Below the pieces are notes generated by a model. The model worked only from the letters and a program-made list of their open reading frames with translations, was not told the origin of the DNA and did no database searches. Shown piece after piece: positions 21,310 through 31,257 of a stretch of 41,168 nucleotides of DNA; position 1 is the stretch's first letter; every line of letters starts with the position of its first letter. Position numbers and translations under genes: made by a program. The stretch comes from Elusimicrobia bacterium UBA6262 (GTDB taxonomy: Bacteria > CAYTYR01 > UBA6262): assembly GCA_002441095.1 (NCBI GenBank), contig DJVG01000044.1, positions 17,775 to 58,942 on the forward strand, read 5' to 3'.

Positions 21310-23468
21310 GTAAGATTAACATCCTATATTTAATTGATGTTTTCAGTGGATTAGCCGGAGCTGAGCGGAATCTTCATGAAATAGTCAAAAATATTAATAA
21401 AGAAGAGTTTACTCCTTATGTTGTTGCCCTAAAAGAAGGAGATGAGCTTGCTACGATAGAGAAGCTTGGTATTTACGCAAAATCTTTAAATATAACTAAA
21501 ATATACAATTTAAAGGGAATAAAGAAGTTAATAGCGCTTATTAGGTTTATCAAAGACAATAAAATTCAAATAATAGTCAGTTATCATGAGAGTTCTGATT
21601 TCTTATCTGTTCTCGCTGGGAAATTAGCAGGAGTCAAGATTCTAATCTCCTCGCGCAGGGATCTAGGGTATAAGCTAAGAAAAAGGCATATATTAGCTTA
21701 TAAGCTGCTAAATAGGTATTTCACGAAGATCATTACTGTCTCAGATGCTGTTGCGAAAACTATCCAAATCAGAGAAAAAACATCAGAGGACAAGACTATC
21801 ACTATATATAACGGGGTAGATTTTGCAAGAACAACGCCTGATAATTATAAAGAAAAAGAGCTAACAGCCCTTGGTATAAAACAAAATACTATAAAAATTG
21901 GAGTACTGGCGACTTTTAGACCTGTAAAGGGGCTGGAATATTTTATTAATGCAGCAAAAAAATTGAAATTAAAGAAGAATAATATCCAATTTTTAATTAT
22001 AGGTAAAAACTCTGGACATAATAGCGGCTACGCTAATGAATTGGAGCTATTGTCTGGAAATGCAGTAGCTTTTTTCGAATTCCAGAGAGATATAGCAAAA
22101 TTAATTAATATGCTGGATATTGTGGTTTTACCGTCGTTAAGCGAAGGGTTTTCCAATACTCTCATAGAAGCTATGAGCGCTAGCAAGCCCGTTATTGCTA
22201 CTAATGTTGGCGGTAATCCTGAAGCAATAGTAAATGGAGAGACAGGAATATTAGTCCCCCCAGCAGATGAAATGGCTTTAGAGAAAGCTATAATTAAACT
22301 GGTTGATGATAAAGATCTTCGTATCAAAATGGGGAATAAAGGAAAAGAAGAGGCACAAACCAGGTTTAATTTACAGAAAATGATTAGAACCAATGAAATA
22401 TTGTATCATCACTTACTCCATACCCCTGGATATAAGAAATCATTCAAGCCAAAACTGAGAAGAATAGTTAAGATATTAATTGCCTCAATCTTATACTACA
22501 GTGGTTTATTAAAGTTGTTATCACTGCTAAAGAAACAATCTGGTACACTTTTGATATTGGCTTATCACAATATAGTCCAAAATAGTAACAATTATCTTAA
22601 TCTTGATATAACAGTTGATAGTTTTAAAAAGCAATTAAATATAATGAAAAAGTATTTTAAAATAATACCTCTCTCTGAAGGGGTAAATATATTAAAGAAA
22701 AGGACTAAGCAAGGCAATTATCTCTGTATTACATTTGATGAGGGATATAAGGGAATTTATAAATATCTAAAGCCATTACTGGTAGAGCAAAGAATACCCG
22801 CCACTATTTTCCTTACAGCAGGAGTATTAGAGGGTAATCAACTGCTATGGTTTGACGAGCTTATTTACTTAATTTCTATTACAAAGGAAAAGGCATTGGA
22901 CTTAAGGGCACATGGATTAAATACATATTTGCTTAGTAATATCAATGAGAGTAAAAGTACATGTGATGCAATAACCTCCAAATTAAAGAGCTTTAAAGCT
23001 AAAGAGAAACAGTTAGTAATGAATGAAATCAGAGCCCAGCTTAGAGTAAGTTTCCTATCACAAGTCCAGGATGTTTATTTAGACCAGAAAAACCTACAAG
23101 AACTACTAGAAAATGGCATATCTATAGGGTCTCATACTATGAATCATCCTGTTTTGGCTAATATTAGTAAGGAAGAGTTCCAGAGTGAAATTTATTTATC
23201 AAAACAAATACTGGAACGGAAGTTTAAAACAGGGATTGATTATTTTGCTTATCCAAATGGACAAGAAGCAGATTATAATTCTGAAATTATTCAAGTTATT
23301 CAGAAAGCAGGATATAAGGCGGCTTTTACATTGATTAAAAATAAATGTATTATACCTTTTCAAATTGGCAGATTAGGTATATATGAGAATAATATATTTA
23401 AAGCACCATTATTTGTTTTTGATTTACTAGCAGCCTCCAGTTGTATTAAGAAGATGAAGAAAAACTAA
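21306..23468 (+). CDS. Bifunctional protein: GT4 glycosyltransferase fused to a NodB-type polysaccharide deacetylase
   Basis: This is a 720-residue protein. Residues 1 to about 385 are a GT-B glycosyltransferase: DVFSGLAGAERNLHEIV at the start, IYNGVDF, ATFRPVKGLEYFINAA, VLPSLSEGFSNTLIEAMSASKPVIATNVGGNPE. After a hydrophobic basic linker (about 390-410) comes a deacetylase domain starting GTLLILAYHNIV. It has TFDEGYKG (about 476-483), SHTMNHPVL with H610 and H614, and YFAYPNGQEADYN. The canonical metal motif is TFDDGY; here the second Asp is Glu. The histidine pair is intact, so activity remains possible. A fusion would couple sugar addition to N-deacetylation at the inner membrane. It overlaps the gene before it by 4 bp. 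Confidence 0.85.
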   Translation: MSKINILYLIDVFSGLAGAERNLHEIVKNINKEEFTPYVVALKEGDELATIEKLGIYAKSLNITKIYNLKGIKKLIALIRFIKDNKIQIIVSYHESSDFLSVLAGKLAGVKILISSRRDLGYKLRKRHILAYKLLNRYFTKIITVSDAVAKTIQIREKTSEDKTITIYNGVDFARTTPDNYKEKELTALGIKQNTIKIGVLATFRPVKGLEYFINAAKKLKLKKNNIQFLIIGKNSGHNSGYANELELLSGNAVAFFEFQRDIAKLINMLDIVVLPSLSEGFSNTLIEAMSASKPVIATNVGGNPEAIVNGETGILVPPADEMALEKAIIKLVDDKDLRIKMGNKGKEEAQTRFNLQKMIRTNEILYHHLLHTPGYKKSFKPKLRRIVKILIASILYYSGLLKLLSLLKKQSGTLLILAYHNIVQNSNNYLNLDITVDSFKKQLNIMKKYFKIIPLSEGVNILKKRTKQGNYLCITFDEGYKGIYKYLKPLLVEQRIPATIFLTAGVLEGNQLLWFDELIYLISITKEKALDLRAHGLNTYLLSNINESKSTCDAITSKLKSFKAKEKQLVMNEIRAQLRVSFLSQVQDVYLDQKNLQELLENGISIGSHTMNHPVLANISKEEFQSEIYLSKQILERKFKTGIDYFAYPNGQEADYNSEIIQVIQKAGYKAAFTLIKNKCIIPFQIGRLGIYENNIFKAPLFVFDLLAASSCIKKMKKN

Positions 23469-23495
23469 TGCTAATAAGCTCCTAGGAGTACTTAA

Positions 23496-24515
23496 ATGAA
23501 AAGTAAACCTAATATATTAATATTTATTATCGCATTCCTAATATTATTATTGTTTATAGGTAAATTAAATATTATTCCACATTCTTTACTTGGTATTAAA
23601 AAAGTGCAAAGTCAGGAATGGAGCATAGGTATATATAATCTAAATAATAAAGATGGGAAATTAATACTTACACCAAAGCCAGGTGTAAAATCGCCAATTC
23701 TGACCGCAAAGGATGTAACCGATAGAGATGCTATCTTTGTGGCAGATCCTTTTTTAGTAAATGAAAAAGGTATTTACTACCTATTTTTTGAGGTAATGGG
23801 TAAGAAAAAAGGTGAAATTGGAGTAGCTACAAGTAAGGACGGTTTGAAATGGCGGTATGATAAAATTGTTCTTAGTGAGCCACACCATCTTTCTTATCCT
23901 TTTGTATTTAAATGGAAAAATACTTATTATATGATACCAGAATCTCACCAGGCGAACTCAATTAAATTATATAAATCTACAAGCTTCCCAAGTGGATGGG
24001 AGTTAGAGAAAGTATTAATAAGTGGCAGAGATTTTGTTGATAGTACCTTAGTATATAATAATAATAAATGGTGGTTGTTTACATCGACAACAAAAAATAA
24101 TAATTTATATTTGTACTATGCGGCTGGCTTAGATGGACCATGGGTTGAACACCCAAAGAGCCCTGTGGTCAATGGCAATAGCCAAAATGCACGCTGTGGA
24201 GGGAATATATTTGATTATAATAATATGATAATAAGATTTGCCCAAGATGATTATAAATCTTATGGGAGTGCAGTCAGGGGATTTAAAATACTAGAACTAA
24301 ACATTAAAGATTATAAGGAAGAAGAGTTAATAGAAAGTCCATTAATAAAAGCATCTGGAAGTGGATGGAACAAAGATGGTATGCATAATATATCATCTTG
24401 TAAAGTAAGTGATAACGAATGGATAGCTGCTGTTGATGGACAACAAATAAAGGAAGATTACTATATGTTTGCTAGGTTACCAGCATGGATAGTAAAAATG
24501 ATACAAAAACATTGA
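23496..24515 (+). CDS. Membrane-anchored beta-propeller protein like the GINT1 N-terminal domain
   Basis: This 339-residue protein has one N-terminal membrane segment (about residues 5-22). The rest is a five-bladed-propeller pattern: WSIGIYNL, DVTDRDAIFVADPFLVNEKGIYYLFFEV, GEIGVATSKDGLKWRYDKIVLSEPHHLSYPFVFKW, YYMIPESH and WWLFTSTT. It closely follows the 'glucosamine inositolphosphorylceramide transferase 1 N-terminal' family, which has a GH43/GH32-like fold. In bacteria the domain is found beside or fused to formyl- and glycosyltransferases; its own activity is not clear. The anchor and location suggest work on polymer or lipid-linked sugar at the outer face of the inner membrane. Confidence 0.68.
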   Translation: MKSKPNILIFIIAFLILLLFIGKLNIIPHSLLGIKKVQSQEWSIGIYNLNNKDGKLILTPKPGVKSPILTAKDVTDRDAIFVADPFLVNEKGIYYLFFEVMGKKKGEIGVATSKDGLKWRYDKIVLSEPHHLSYPFVFKWKNTYYMIPESHQANSIKLYKSTSFPSGWELEKVLISGRDFVDSTLVYNNNKWWLFTSTTKNNNLYLYYAAGLDGPWVEHPKSPVVNGNSQNARCGGNIFDYNNMIIRFAQDDYKSYGSAVRGFKILELNIKDYKEEELIESPLIKASGSGWNKDGMHNISSCKVSDNEWIAAVDGQQIKEDYYMFARLPAWIVKMIQKH

Positions 24516-24528
24516 TAGGGAGAATTCT

Positions 24529-25968
24529 TTGAGTCTTAAAAGCCAAACTGTTAGCGGAGTCAAATGGTTAGTAGGTGGCAGCTTTTTACATAAGTTAATA
24601 TCATTTACTACTACAATAATTATCGCCAGATACTTGGGGCCGTCAGTATACGGTCTCGTATCTTTCGCTATGGTGATAGTGGCTTCATTTGAATTATTTA
24701 AGAGTTTGGGTGTGGATTCAGCTCTTTTACGAAGAACAGATGATTTCGATAGAGCTGCCAATACAGCTTTCCTGATCATCCCGTCATTAGGATTGTTTTT
24801 GTTCATTCTTTTATATATATCGGCTCCATATATTGGGAAAATAATGGGCAATCCGGATTTAATCCCTGTGACTAGAGCCTTAGGTATTATATTTGTCATG
24901 ACTTGCTTCTCCAAGGTATCCAATATAGTACTTGAGAGGGAAATGCAGTTTAAAACGGTGGCAATCATTGAAATGATAGGCTCTATTATATTCTCGGTAG
25001 TTGCAATAATAGGCACTTTTTTGGATTACAAAGTATGGTCTTTAGTATTGGCTTATATCATTAAAAGTATTTTTCACTTCATATGTGTATGGATTAAAGC
25101 AAATTGGCGGCCTGCATTTCAGTTTGATAAGAAATTAGCCAGGGAAATGCTTAGTTTCGGTAAATTCATATTTTTGGGTTCAGTGTTAGTATATTTCAAA
25201 TCAGCATTAGATAGTTTATTAGTGGGCAAATTATTAGGAATTACTATGCTGGGATTCTATGCTGTTGCTTTTAATATTTCGAATTTTAGTTATGAGTATT
25301 TTGGTATTAAAGTATATCGGGTTACCTACCCTGTATATGCGAAATTAGCAGGATCCCTGGATAATTTGAGAGGGGCCTATCTAAAAGTAACTAAATATTT
25401 AAGTTTAATAGCAATACCGCTTGGATTAGGGGTATTTTTAATGGGTGAAGATTTCTTAAGGGTTGCATATGGCAATAAATGGATTGGGGCTATTGGAGTA
25501 TTGAAAGTATTAGCATGGGCAGGTATTTTTAATACTTTGCCTGCCAGTGCAAGCGGTATATTTATGGCCTGTGGAAAGCCTAAAGAAAGTATGAAAACAA
25601 CGGCTGTCCAAGTAATCCTGTTTTTCTTATTGATAACACCATTCGCCAAGCTTTATGGATTAGTAGGTGTTGGGTCAGTTGTAGTATTAGCTAGCCTGCT
25701 CTCTTGTATATATACTTTCTATTTACTCAATAAAATATTGCATATTAGCTCTATATCTTTGTTTAATAGTATTAAACCAGCCCTGATTTCTAGTTTGTTA
25801 ATGACCGTGGTAATTATTATGATGCAAATATTATTATCGAGTATTTTGAATTTGCACATAATATATAAATTCTTTATAGTGTTGATTATAGCTGGCATGA
25901 CCTACACCTATTCAATTTATAAGCTTGAAAAAGATATTTTTAAAGAAATAAAAGAAATAGTGTTTTAG
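24529..25968 (+). CDS. Wzx-type polysaccharide flippase (MOP superfamily)
   Basis: This 479-residue protein has about 12-14 hydrophobic helices. The opening SLKSQTVSGVKWLVGGSFLHKLISFTTTIIIARYLGPSVYGLVSFAMVI is typical of the RfbX/MviN-like O-unit flippases. Later YFGIKVYRVTYPVYAKL and VLAWAGIF blocks agree. It starts at TTG with AGGGAG upstream; no better ATG is available. It moves undecaprenyl-linked repeat units across the inner membrane for the Wzy protein encoded at 29932. Full length. Confidence 0.92.
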   Translation: MSLKSQTVSGVKWLVGGSFLHKLISFTTTIIIARYLGPSVYGLVSFAMVIVASFELFKSLGVDSALLRRTDDFDRAANTAFLIIPSLGLFLFILLYISAPYIGKIMGNPDLIPVTRALGIIFVMTCFSKVSNIVLEREMQFKTVAIIEMIGSIIFSVVAIIGTFLDYKVWSLVLAYIIKSIFHFICVWIKANWRPAFQFDKKLAREMLSFGKFIFLGSVLVYFKSALDSLLVGKLLGITMLGFYAVAFNISNFSYEYFGIKVYRVTYPVYAKLAGSLDNLRGAYLKVTKYLSLIAIPLGLGVFLMGEDFLRVAYGNKWIGAIGVLKVLAWAGIFNTLPASASGIFMACGKPKESMKTTAVQVILFFLLITPFAKLYGLVGVGSVVVLASLLSCIYTFYLLNKILHISSISLFNSIKPALISSLLMTVVIIMMQILLSSILNLHIIYKFFIVLIIAGMTYTYSIYKLEKDIFKEIKEIVF

Positions 25969-26003
25969 CTATAAAAAATAGGAGGCTTAATAATAGTGTA
26001 TGA

Positions 26004-26312
26004 CTATATTATCAAAATGCTTCTGTGGATGTTATCCCAATATATAATAGTAGCGGGACTAGAATTAAAATAATAGAGGCTTTTGCTTGTAGAAGGCCGG
26101 TGATCTCAACAACTATTGGAATTGAAGGTATAGAAGCTACTGATCGACAGCATTATTTAAAAGCAGATAGTGATAAAGAATTTGTGGATGCCTGCATTAT
26201 GGCTCTTAAAAAGTATGAATATGCAAATAATCTTGCAAATAAAGCTTATGCCCTGGCAAATAGTAAATATAGTAATGAAGTCTTTGCGGATAAAATAAGG
26301 GAGATAATTTAA
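26004..26312 (+). pseudogene. 3' fragment of a GT4 glycosyltransferase gene
   Basis: The frame opens after a stop at 26001 and gives about 102 residues: YYQNASVDVIPIYNSSGTRIKIIEAFACRRPVIST, then GIEGIEA. This is the donor-binding C-terminal end of a GT4 enzyme, including the E...EA..C+PV signature. About 250-300 N-terminal residues are missing. The AGGAGG ahead at about 25980 leads into GTG 25997 in a different frame, which stops after about 25 codons. A large deletion with frame loss explains it. It cannot be an active enzyme. Confidence 0.8.
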
Positions 26313-27236
26313 ATGCCTTTGGTTAGTATTATTATGCCAGTTTATAATAGTAGTAAATATGTAATAAGCGCTATAGAATCAGTATTCTCCCAAAGCTATA
26401 AAGATTATGAGCTAATTATTATAAATGATGGCTCTACAGATAATTCAAAAGAACTGATTATAGATTATTTGAAACAAAATAAGGACAAAGATGTAAAATA
26501 TATTTATCAGGAAAACAAAGGAGCTTCTGCAGCAAGAAACAAAGGTATAGAACTAGCAAAAGGTGAGTATATCGCTTTTCTTGATGCTGATGATCTATGG
26601 ATGCCGGAGAAACTAAGCCGTTCAATTAATTACATTAATAGCCAGGAATATCCAACAGTTTATTCTGATATGTATATAATTGATTCTGGGGGAAATATAA
26701 TTGACCAATGGTTTAAAATGAAAAAGGAAATATCAGAAGGTAATATATATGGGGATCTATTAAAGGAATGTTTTATAGTTCCCACAAACATTATAATCAG
26801 AAAGGCCTGCTTATTAGAAAATAAGTTTGATGAAACGATAAGAGGAGTCGAAGATATTGATTTATGGCTTCGATTAGCCAGAAAGTATAATTTTAGAGTA
26901 ATAAAGGAACCCCTGACAAAATGGAGAAATCATGAGGGTAATTATTCAAAAAATAGTAGAATAGTATCAGAGAATATAGTAAATGTATTTGAAAGAGAAC
27001 TGAAGGAATGGACTAGAAAGGATAAATATCACAAAGTAATAATAAATATATTAAGTACTAAATTATATATTTCGGGCCGATATTATCTAAAAGAACAAAA
27101 GTATAAACAGGCAAGATGGGTATTTATTAAAAGTATACTATATAACCCTAATATAGCAAGTTTAACTAGATTAGTAGCAACAATACTTCCAAATAGAATG
27201 ATAAAACAAATAGTAAGTATTCGTAATAAAGGATAA
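26313..27236 (+). CDS. GT2 family glycosyltransferase
   Basis: This 307-residue GT-A enzyme has MPLVSIIMPVYNSSKYVISAIESVFSQSYKDYELIIINDGSTDN, the DXD-type AFLDADDLW (about residues 88-96) and, further on, IRGVEDIDLWLRLARKY as the acceptor/base region. It transfers a sugar from a nucleotide donor to the lipid-linked acceptor in the cytoplasm. The ATG follows directly on the stop of the GT4 fragment. The C-terminal helical tail (KLYISGRYYLKEQKYKQARWVF) resembles that of the GT2 gene at 28445, so they may be paralogues. Confidence 0.9.
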   Translation: MPLVSIIMPVYNSSKYVISAIESVFSQSYKDYELIIINDGSTDNSKELIIDYLKQNKDKDVKYIYQENKGASAARNKGIELAKGEYIAFLDADDLWMPEKLSRSINYINSQEYPTVYSDMYIIDSGGNIIDQWFKMKKEISEGNIYGDLLKECFIVPTNIIIRKACLLENKFDETIRGVEDIDLWLRLARKYNFRVIKEPLTKWRNHEGNYSKNSRIVSENIVNVFERELKEWTRKDKYHKVIINILSTKLYISGRYYLKEQKYKQARWVFIKSILYNPNIASLTRLVATILPNRMIKQIVSIRNKG

Positions 27237-27240
27237 TACA

Positions 27241-28455
27241 TTGAAAATATGCTATCTTTCAAGCACATATTATAAATATAGAGGGGGTATAGAAACATAT
27301 ACTTATAGAATGGCACATGAATTAGCAAAACAAGGGCATCAGGTACATATTATCACTAATTGCGGTGATGAAAGAGAGAAGGAATATAAGCATCCAGAGA
27401 CTGGGATCTTAGTCCATAACCTTAATTAGCGGTTATCATTGCGAGGAATAGTCCATTTGCATAAAATTATTCCAATAGAGAGTCTGTTATATAGTTATAA
27501 GGTATCCAGAATAATTAAAGAATTAGTAAGTAAGCATGACATAGAAATAGTTGAATCTCCGGATTGGCTATATGAAGGTCTTTGTTATAGTATGAGCAAG
27601 ACAATCCCAATCGTTATGAAATTACATGGGCATAATAGTATTTTTAAGTATTATATTAATAGTAATCATGTATATACTCCAATTAGCGTGAGAATCGGAG
27701 CTTTATTAGAAAAGCAGTTGGCATTGCGGGCAGACAAAGTGACTTCAGTTTCTAAATATTATGCTTCTAATATATCTAATTTATGGGGTATCTCCGAGAA
27801 AAGAATAGAAATTATTCCCAATGGAGTATTGCTTAGTAATGAGATAGAGCTTGTAGAAAAAACAGAAAAAACTATACTATTTATTGGACGTATCGGGAAA
27901 AGTAAAGGGGTCGATTTACTCTTTGATGTAATCCCTCATATATGGCAAAAAATCCCAGAGGTCAAGTTAGTACTAATTGGTGATTATGAAAATAATGATG
28001 AAAGGGAACGGATAGAACAGGAACGAAAAGAATTGCTAAGAGACAACAGAATATTAATACTTGCTTCAATAGAGTATAATAAATTGTCTGAATATTACAG
28101 TTCAAGTGATATATGTATATTCCCTTCTAAATTTGAAAATCTTGGTACAGTAGCGTTAGAAGCTATGGCACATGGGAAGCCGGTGATTGTAACAGACGTA
28201 GGTGGTTTTAAGGAGATAATAAGCAATGGCGTCAATGGTTATGTTATAAAGCCAGGAGATATGCAAGGATTGGTAAACATAATAATACATTTATTGAAAG
28301 ATTTAAAGTTAAGAAGTGAGATTGGCAGAAATGCATTTAAATCAATTGAAGCAGGATATAGCATAGAAGAGATAGCTAGTAAAACAGTAAAAACATATAA
28401 AGATATCATCATAGATTATTATAATAAGAAAGGGTTACAGAATCATGAAGGTTAG
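27241..28455 (+). pseudogene. GT4 glycosyltransferase gene interrupted by one in-frame TAG
   Basis: TTG 27241 begins MKICYLSSTYYKYRGGIETY, a normal GT4 start. After HNLN at 27427-27429 comes TAG, and the same frame continues with RLSLRGIVHLHKIIPIES through the rest of the enzyme: VTSVSKYYA, IIPNGV, FIGRIGKSKGVDLLFDVI, FPSKFENLGTVALEAMAHGKPVIVTDVGGF. Without the stop it would be a full 404-residue enzyme. A second start at 27439 would lack the N-terminal nucleotide-fold loop, so a truncated product is probably inactive. A point mutation, sequencing error or read-through are all possible. Confidence 0.8.
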
Positions 28456-29401
28456 TGTCATTATCCCCACATATAATAGAAAAAGTTATTTACTAAATGC
28501 TATAGACTCGGTGATGAATCAGACTTTTAAGGACTATGAAATAGTGGTTGTTGATGATGGATCTACTGATGGGACAAAAGAAGCATTAGCATTGCTGGTA
28601 AATTCAAATTTAATTAAATATTATTATCAAATTAATGGAGGCCCCTCTAAAGCAAGAAATCTAGGCATAAAACAGGCTCAAGGGGAGTATATAGCATTTT
28701 TGGACTCGGATGACCTTTGGTTGCCCACAAAATTAGAAGCCCAAATGGAATATTTAAGATTAAATCCCACACTAAAAGTGGTTCATTCAAATATAGCAAT
28801 TATAAAAAATGGGAAATTAGATGAAAGGGACCTAAAATCGAGAGGATTATTAGGAGCCGGATGGTTGTTTGAAAAAATCCTTTTATTAAAAGGCTGGATA
28901 TTACTATCTACTTTAATGGTTCATAGAACAGTAATAGAAAAAGTTGGTATATTTGATGAGTCTTTAGGTACTGCAGAAGATACAAATTTAATACTAAGAA
29001 TTGCCAAAGAATATGAAATTGGTTTTGTTGAAGAAGTATTAGTAAACAGATTGGTCCATGATGCAAATATATCATTAATGAAGCCAGAAAATAACGGGAC
29101 AATTGATAGCATATCTAAAATAGAGAAACTATATCCAGAATTGGCTATTAGTAATAAGGATTTATTTAAACAGGCATATGAAGCAAGATATTTTTTCATA
29201 GCGAAGACATATTTTTATTTGGGTGATTATAGAAGGACAAGAGAAAAATATATAAAATCACTCAAATATAATCACTTAAGAATTAAAACGATTGCGCTTA
29301 TTATTTGTACTCTTTTCCCTAAGAGATTGATTGATTTATTTAGAAAGACAAGAAGAATATTATTAAATAAAATAAATAAGGTAAGAGGCGAAAATGTTTG
29401 A
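28445..29401 (+). CDS. GT2 family glycosyltransferase
   Basis: This 318-residue GT-A protein has MKVSVIIPTYNRKSYLLNAIDSVMNQTFKDYEIVVVDDGSTDGT, GEYIAFLDSDDLW (the metal-binding D-S-D-D), and LGTAEDTNLILRIAKEYEIGF in the acceptor region. The ATG lies 11 bp inside the end of the broken GT4 gene, so translation may depend on coupling. It is intact despite its neighbour's stop. Probably one linkage of the repeat unit. Confidence 0.9.
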   Translation: MKVSVIIPTYNRKSYLLNAIDSVMNQTFKDYEIVVVDDGSTDGTKEALALLVNSNLIKYYYQINGGPSKARNLGIKQAQGEYIAFLDSDDLWLPTKLEAQMEYLRLNPTLKVVHSNIAIIKNGKLDERDLKSRGLLGAGWLFEKILLLKGWILLSTLMVHRTVIEKVGIFDESLGTAEDTNLILRIAKEYEIGFVEEVLVNRLVHDANISLMKPENNGTIDSISKIEKLYPELAISNKDLFKQAYEARYFFIAKTYFYLGDYRRTREKYIKSLKYNHLRIKTIALIICTLFPKRLIDLFRKTRRILLNKINKVRGENV

Positions 29402-29930
29402 TTATATTAAAGCAGATATTAAGCGATATACAAAAGGAATAAATGCTTATAAGATAATATTTTATTTGGTATTTACCCAAGGATTATGGGCTATTTCTGT
29501 TTACAGATTTGGAAATTGGGTGAATAGGATAAGAATTATCTTAGTTGGTCAAATACTCAGGTTAATATATTTTATATTATTTAAAGGTATAGAAATTACC
29601 ACGGGGATTTCTATAGATTGTAATGCAAAAATAGGAAAAGGAATGTATATAGGTCATTTTGGGCAAATATTTATCTATTCTGATGTAGTAATTGGGGAAA
29701 ATGTAAGTATCGCACAGGGAGTCACTATTGGGACTTTAGGCTTAGGGAAAAGGGGCGCTCCAAAATTAGGGGATAATGTTTTTATTGGTTCAGGAGCAAA
29801 AGTGCTTGGAAATATAAACGTTGGCAACAATGTGCGTATTGGAGCAAATGCAGTTTTGGTTAAAGATGTGCCTGATAATGCAACTGTTGTCGGTATCCCC
29901 GGGAAAATAATAAGAATTAATAAGGATTAA
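29394..29930 (+). CDS. Serine-acetyltransferase-like hexapeptide acyltransferase
   Basis: This 178-residue protein has a hydrophobic N-terminal half (IIFYLVFTQGLWAISVYRFGNW, then LILRLIYF-like helices) and a left-handed beta-helix C-terminal half: IDCNAKIGKGMYIGHFGQIFI, GENVSIAQGVTIG, DNVFIGSGAKVLGNI, IGANAVLVKDVPDNATVVGIPGK. This is the CysE/EpsC-like group that appears in polysaccharide clusters, where it probably O-acetylates a sugar and not serine. It overlaps the GT2 gene by 8 bp and the next gene starts two bases after its stop. Confidence 0.85.
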   Translation: MFDYIKADIKRYTKGINAYKIIFYLVFTQGLWAISVYRFGNWVNRIRIILVGQILRLIYFILFKGIEITTGISIDCNAKIGKGMYIGHFGQIFIYSDVVIGENVSIAQGVTIGTLGLGKRGAPKLGDNVFIGSGAKVLGNINVGNNVRIGANAVLVKDVPDNATVVGIPGKIIRINKD

Positions 29931-29931
29931 T

Positions 29932-31257
29932 ATGGGCTTAATTGCTTTTCTGAAAATAGTAGCGCCAGGGATCATATTTTATATTGGGTTAATAACAATA
30001 GTAGTCTTATCTTTAAGAGGTAGAGTGGATAAGGCATTACTGCTCCTGGTTCCTGTGTTACCATTACAAAATGTAATAGAAAGACTACATCAATTTCCTT
30101 TAGGCAATCAATTTATTGATATTGTTTTAATATCTATGCTAATAGGATGGTTCATAAATTCCCAGCGTAGTAAAGAGGGTTTGTTTGTTAGTACCCCATA
30201 TAATAAATTGCTAATTATAATGGGTATATACCTTTACATCCTTTTGTGGACTGGATCATCTTATCTTAATTTCTCTGCTCCAATTAGTTTAAATGATGAA
30301 AGGTTACAGGCATGGAAAAATTATATGATATTGCCCTTATTATTCGTAATTGTTGTTAATAATATCAAAGACAGACATCAGATGAAGAAATTAATGATTG
30401 CCCTGACTATTGGTTATGTTATATCTGAATATTATACTTGGAGACAGATAGGTATTACTCCTGGATTGGCTTCAAGAGGGAAGATAAGAGGCACATTCGT
30501 ATGGTTAGGCGTAAATGAAGTAGCTGCATTTTTTACACAGTACAGTTTTGTCTTTTTAGGATTATACTTATTACTGAAGAAGAAGATGAATAAAATTATT
30601 ATTGGTATAATATTTATTATTAGTAATTATATTATTTTGTTCCTGTTTTCAAGAGGAGCATATTTAGGATTAATTGCCGGGTTGGGGGCCATATTCTTTA
30701 TTAAGAAAAAGATTCTATTGATACCATTAATTGTATTGCTTATATTTTGGCAGAATATTTTACCCAGCGAAGTTATAGAAAGGATTAAATACACCAAGGA
30801 CGAAGAAACCGGAACGTATGAATCTTCTTCACAAAGAAGGATTGATATTTGGGAAAAAAGTATTGAATTATTCCAGGAGAACCCAGTGACAGGGGTAGGG
30901 TATTTTGTTTTCCCGTACTTAGGATATGACCTCGGGGATACGCATAATTTATATATGAAAGTATTAGCAGAACAAGGAATCATAGGAATGATATTATTGC
31001 TAATGTTATTTTGGCTTGCTTTAAAAAGTACTTTGCGACTATATAAAGAATCAAAAGATGATTTGTTGAAAGGATTAGGATTGGGATTTTTAGGGTGTAT
31101 TGCGGCGACCATAGTAAATAATATATTTGGAGATAGATGGACTTATTTACAATTAGGATCGTATTTTTGGATAATTATGGCATTAATTGCGCGCGGTAAC
31201 ATTATGATAGATGAGCAAAGAGTCCATAATAGTAATCAAGAAAGAAGAGATATATGA
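29932..31257 (+). CDS. Wzy-type O-antigen polymerase/ligase
   Basis: This 441-residue inner-membrane protein has about 11-12 helices. The large periplasmic loop and flanks have the O-antigen ligase family (Wzy_C) pattern: LFLFSRGAYLGLIAGLGAIF, SSQRRIDIWEKSIELFQENPVTGVGYFVFPYL, GDTHNLYMKVLAEQGIIGMILLL. The Arg and the H-N in the loop are the conserved functional residues of the family. It polymerises flipped repeat units in the periplasm. It is coupled on both sides (1 bp gap upstream, 4 bp overlap downstream). Confidence 0.9.
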   Translation: MGLIAFLKIVAPGIIFYIGLITIVVLSLRGRVDKALLLLVPVLPLQNVIERLHQFPLGNQFIDIVLISMLIGWFINSQRSKEGLFVSTPYNKLLIIMGIYLYILLWTGSSYLNFSAPISLNDERLQAWKNYMILPLLFVIVVNNIKDRHQMKKLMIALTIGYVISEYYTWRQIGITPGLASRGKIRGTFVWLGVNEVAAFFTQYSFVFLGLYLLLKKKMNKIIIGIIFIISNYIILFLFSRGAYLGLIAGLGAIFFIKKKILLIPLIVLLIFWQNILPSEVIERIKYTKDEETGTYESSSQRRIDIWEKSIELFQENPVTGVGYFVFPYLGYDLGDTHNLYMKVLAEQGIIGMILLLMLFWLALKSTLRLYKESKDDLLKGLGLGFLGCIAATIVNNIFGDRWTYLQLGSYFWIIMALIARGNIMIDEQRVHNSNQERRDI

